From assembly GCA_025093555.1 (NCBI GenBank), contig JAIWNF010000020.1, positions 248,001-312,000 of the forward strand: DNA of 64,000 nt, written 5' to 3'. This document shows positions 60,273 through 64,000 of this stretch, piece after piece. Every line of letters starts with the position of its first letter. Positions within the stretch are counted from its first letter, which is position 1. The translations under genes were made by a program, and so were the position numbers. Below the pieces are notes generated by a model that was not told the DNA's origin, made no database searches, and worked only from the letters and a program-made list of their open reading frames with translations. The DNA is from Circinella umbellata (Eukaryota; Mucoromycota; Mucoromycetes; Mucorales; Lichtheimiaceae).

Positions 60273-61194
60273 ATTATTGTAATTCCTCATATTATCATTA
60301 TCATATTACATATATCACTGTTTTATTCATTACATTAGATTGCCTGCGTTACCGTCTATTCCGCCCCTTTTTCCTTCAATCAAGTGGAGTCTCGTGTCGC
60401 ATTTTTTTTTCTTTCTCAAAGTTGGAGTATACTTTTTAATTAACCTCTGTTTATACAACTTTATGCATACATTTTTCTATTTTCTTTTTCTTTCTGAATT
60501 TTGAATACGTAGCTCAAAATTTTCTCTCTTATACATATATATTTGCCTTTCATATTATTGACTTGTTCACCTAATATTACAGTTCTATATAAACAAGTGA
60601 AATAGCTTCGTCAAAGAAAAAGAAATAGAACGTTTAACTGTACTTGTGTGTTTGTAGACAGGAGCTGTTGTCTAGCCAAACGAATGGTTGCGTTAGGCAT
60701 GAAAATTCGATGTCATAATATAACATTCTTGCCATCTGAAAGTATTTGTTGCTTCTATAATAATCCATTTGTTACTTCAATAAACAAAAATACAAAATAA
60801 GACGTATTCTAATTAGACGCTAGTATATCGTGTGCCAAAGAAAATGTTAAAGGATAGTCCTAGTGAGTAATGTAGAACTTTCAGAGAAACAATGTAGAAT
60901 GCTGTAGTTTTGCTATCATACAAGTTTATGAAAAGTACAATTATCAACTATTACATATTGATAATTATTAAATTGATATTTCATAGATCATTTTGCGGAT
61001 TAAAAGTCTTAATATGATATTTTGTAACGTTATTCTACTCGTGTTTATCTTTTTACATACGTATCAATAATAATAAAAGGTTCGAGAGTGGGTGCTACGA
61101 ATGTGTACGTAGCATGTGTGTAAATGATGCTAGCATAGAATATTGCTGAATACATACTACAGCGGTAGGTAGTTAAGTATATACAATGCTCAAC
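60273..61194. terminator. 3' regions of convergent genes
   Basis: A 920-bp AT-rich spacer between the stops of HEM25 (+) and the second kelch gene (-). It is T-rich after HEM25. I looked for another kelch relic ending in a KPDG motif here and found none. Confidence 0.45.
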
Positions 61195-63727
61195 TTAAGT
61201 ACTATCATAACTTGAACCATCGGGCTTTACTGGATGTAAGGTAATGCGAGGAACATCTTTTTGGTTTTGAGAACCGTCTGGCTTTGTAGCTTCCCTTTCA
61301 ATAGACAAACGTTGCGGCAGTGGCGATCCCAAGACTTCTGTTATAGTCAAACCTTGACGGGGAGATTTAACAGTAGCACTACCACTATTATTAGTAGGAG
61401 TAGGTAATGTTGCATTACTAGATATTGGAATTGGTCTTCCATCATTTTCTGCTGTATAATGCTGTCTTGGTGGAGGTGCAAGCCCTTGATTAGAGGCATA
61501 ATATTCCGTTTGTTGCTGCTGTTGCTGCATTCCAAAATTATCTTGGGGTCGAAATTCATTTTTGCGTGCGTTGATATCATTAGAATACCGTGGTGGAGGA
61601 TTCATATCATTACTATTATTAATTGGTTGATGAGTAGGTGTTTTCTTTCGTCGTCTCCGTAGCAATAAAAATACGACACTGACAACAGCCCCAATCTATT
61701 ATAATATGGATATAATCTTAAAATACCATTTACTTTTGTCGTGTTGATTAAAAGACTTACCCCAACGACTGCACCGATGACAATTCCAGCTATTATCCCT
61801 CCGCTAAGTCCTGGTGATCCAACCTCTTCTTGCTCCCAATCATCTGCTAAAGGCCCTGGACCTTGATAATTCTGTACCCAATTCCATGAGTTTGTATCCA
61901 ATATTTGAATATCTGTTCGTGGATATGAGTTTTCATCTGTTCCAAATAAGATAAACATAAAACTACTTTCTTCCAAAAATACAGCTATATATCATGAAAA
62001 ACGGATTGTTGTTCAATGATTAACATACTATGCATTATAAGTCCATAAACTCATACGTAGATACTTTAAGTGTATTATAATTAAATCTAGATGTAGTGTT
62101 ACTATAAATATATATAAACAATTTTTGCAAACATACCTGAATGTCCCACTCGGATTCCTGCTCCGGAATTTCTTTCAATATCGACGATTTTCCAGCTCAT
62201 CGCGGTCGTGTCCAAAACACAACAATAATCATCGGGCGCAGCTGTTGTATTGAAGTCAATTTGTGACGCTCCTCCATATACTACAATCTCATTTGAGTTT
62301 GGTTCTATTATAGTAATATAATTTAAAATGTGTCAGTACAACTCCAGATTCCAGAGCATGTAATGTAAAATACTATAGCTTACTCAATTCAGCTGTATGC
62401 CATAATCGACCTGTTGGTGTAGCACCCGTGGTGTTTCGAGTTACCCACATTCCTGTAAATATGTCAAATACTAGGATACTATTCATAGGTGCCTGTGTTT
62501 TGTTATAGTACACTGTTCCATTTTCAGCTGTAGTCAGAGTTTGTGTTTGACCTCCGATGTAATAAATGCTTCGCTTGTCATTTCCAAGGGTTGAGGTATG
62601 ATAAATACGAGTTGGAATATTCGCATATAAAATTATGCGCCTCCATTGATTGGCCTATAGATAAAAATTATCAGAGAATTTAATTTCAATGGCAACACTA
62701 TTTATTGTGGCCTCTGACAATAATTGAGCACAAGTCATAAAAATGTATGCATTTACAGTAAAATCTAATATTCTCATATCCGGTTCAAAATCTTGAAACT
62801 CATATCCTGTAGCTCGATCACTATTGAAAAATTAAAGAACATTTGTATTATTTTTATTTATTATGTGACATTACGTACAACGATCTGTTATTTATCTATA
62901 CGTAGTTAAAATTTTATCATTGACCTACCTTACACCGCCCCAGATATAGAGACTATTGTTATACTCTTTAGCTGCTGCTCCCGCATATCTTTGAAAACAA
63001 TTATTAATAAACACTGTAGTAATAACATACAACTAGTATCATTTATTGTCAATTTAACTAAACTATTGTTTGTTCTTTATTGCTAACTCGTATGTTGTAG
63101 ATTCATACATTTGATTACCGCTATTGCCACTCATTGCAGTCCAAATATTTCCAGTCACATCATATGCTATTGTTGGATTCACTAATAAACTATCATCGTT
63201 TTTACCAATACCACCATTTATAACAATTGTATTATGTTCAGATATTACTCCAATACTGTAAAAAGCATTGGGTTCAGGCTGTATGCTATTTTTAGAAGCT
63301 TGAATTTCAATCCATGCCGAGCTTGCATTGTTTACAGTAAAATTTCCAGAAATATCTAAATAATAAAAATCATTCATTGTAATCATATCTGATGATTTTC
63401 TAGCTTGATCCGAGTGATCGACTCCACCATAGCAATATATTTTTCGTCGAAGGTATACACAACCTATATCCAAAGATAAGTTATTATTATTATTATAATT
63501 GTTATTATATATGTACAACGCAAAAGAATTATTTTGTTGGCATCATCTGTAACACTACTATTACATCAAACGACAAAAGTTACTTCGAACTTTTTTAGAT
63601 TCTAGTACATATTTTCAAACAACATACTTCCATACAATCTCGGTGTAGGGCTAACACTTGTAACGATTCCAAAGATACCAGCAAAGAGTAGGGTATGGTA
63701 CGGTATCTTTCTCATTTTTTTTAACAT
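61195..63727 (-). CDS. Kelch-repeat single-pass membrane protein (paralogue 2)
   Basis: Eight exons (63727-63628, 63463-63109, 62988-62929, 62820-62757, 62654-62384, 62304-62137, 61984-61761, 61695-61195) encode 580 aa. A signal peptide (YHTLLFAGIFGIVTSV) leads into kelch blades with RKIYCYGGVD, HNTIVINGGIG, NSLYIWGGV, SIYYIGGQ and EIVVYGGAS. A transmembrane helix is split by the last intron (GGIIAGIVIGAVVG then IGAVVSVVFLLL), followed by RRRRKKTP and a Gln/Pro/Ser-rich tail that carries TKPDG and ends PVKPDGSSYDST. Intron positions and phases match paralogue 1 except that its exons 6 and 7 are one exon here. Two in-frame starts (63727, 63715) both precede the signal; the frame is open further upstream. 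Function unknown. Confidence 0.85.
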
Positions 63728-64000
63728 CACGACAATATGCAGTCTGTGTAAAATATATGAGAGGAAAATGAATGCAAAGAAAAACGAACAAGAAGTGTAC
63801 AAATAAATTTGAAAAAGAGAAACATCTTAATGAGGGAATAGATACTGTGGCGCATGTTTTCGGGTGACACGATGTGCTTGAATCTAATTATGACGTTTTA
63901 GATTTGGTTTTATTACAAGAATTAGCAGCATAACGATCAAGCAGTATAATAATGGGAGAATCCTAATATTTTAAATCATGGATTTATAATATCTGTAATA

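Noticed and set aside
60655..60715. Possible tRNA-like segment containing AAAATTCGATGTC
   Set aside because: No acceptor-stem pairing and no proper D- or T-arm could be drawn. No convincing tRNA was found anywhere in the window.

Overview
This looks like a nuclear contig of a filamentous fungus, most likely an early-diverging Mucoromycota (Mucorales-type) species. That placement is my inference. It rests on compact protein genes broken by many short GT-AG introns (often 60-130 nt), AT-rich intergenic DNA full of homopolymer and pyrimidine tracts, a Dp-type cell-cycle factor, serine/glutamine-rich fungal regulators, and decayed transposons. I see no rRNA, tRNA or CRISPR.

Layout, left to right. 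0-13 kb: an insulin-degrading-enzyme/STE23 metallopeptidase (-, 13 exons), a YIPF1/2-type Golgi membrane protein (+), an ALKBH1-type dioxygenase (+), and a glucuronokinase carrying an N-terminal nucleotidyltransferase-like domain (-). 13-22 kb: a Rho-type GTPase (-) with gene-poor DNA on both sides; that DNA holds a pair of ~250-270 bp inverted repeats around degenerate ORFs. 22-31 kb: an intronless RGS protein (+), a PR/SET-domain protein (-), FIS1 (-), and a membrane-anchored kelch protein (-). 31-36 kb: kelch-gene wreckage, a 422-bp fold-back element, and SIP5 (-). 37-49 kb: a four-CBS/PB1 tail-anchored protein (+), a Dp transcription factor (+), and a large Zn2Cys6 regulator (-). 49-53 kb: a transposon graveyard with a pogo-like element inside a coiled-coil pseudogene and a probable TnpB/Fanzor-like relic. 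53-64 kb: a mitochondrial dehydrogenase-type kinase (+), a small hypothetical gene (-), the mitochondrial glycine carrier HEM25 (+), and a second kelch membrane protein (-).

Exon structures below were worked out by hand from splice sites and reading frame. Every multi-exon model sums to a multiple of three and joins conserved motifs across introns.

Most genes are unrelated housekeeping or signalling genes with no operon-like logic. The main local theme is the kelch family: two intact paralogues 30 kb apart with nearly identical intron positions, plus two decayed copies on the opposite strand near the first. The most interesting biochemistry is the nucleotidyltransferase-GHMP kinase fusion. 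It may be a one-polypeptide salvage route from glucuronic acid to UDP-glucuronate, which would fit the glucuronic-acid-rich walls known in Mucorales.
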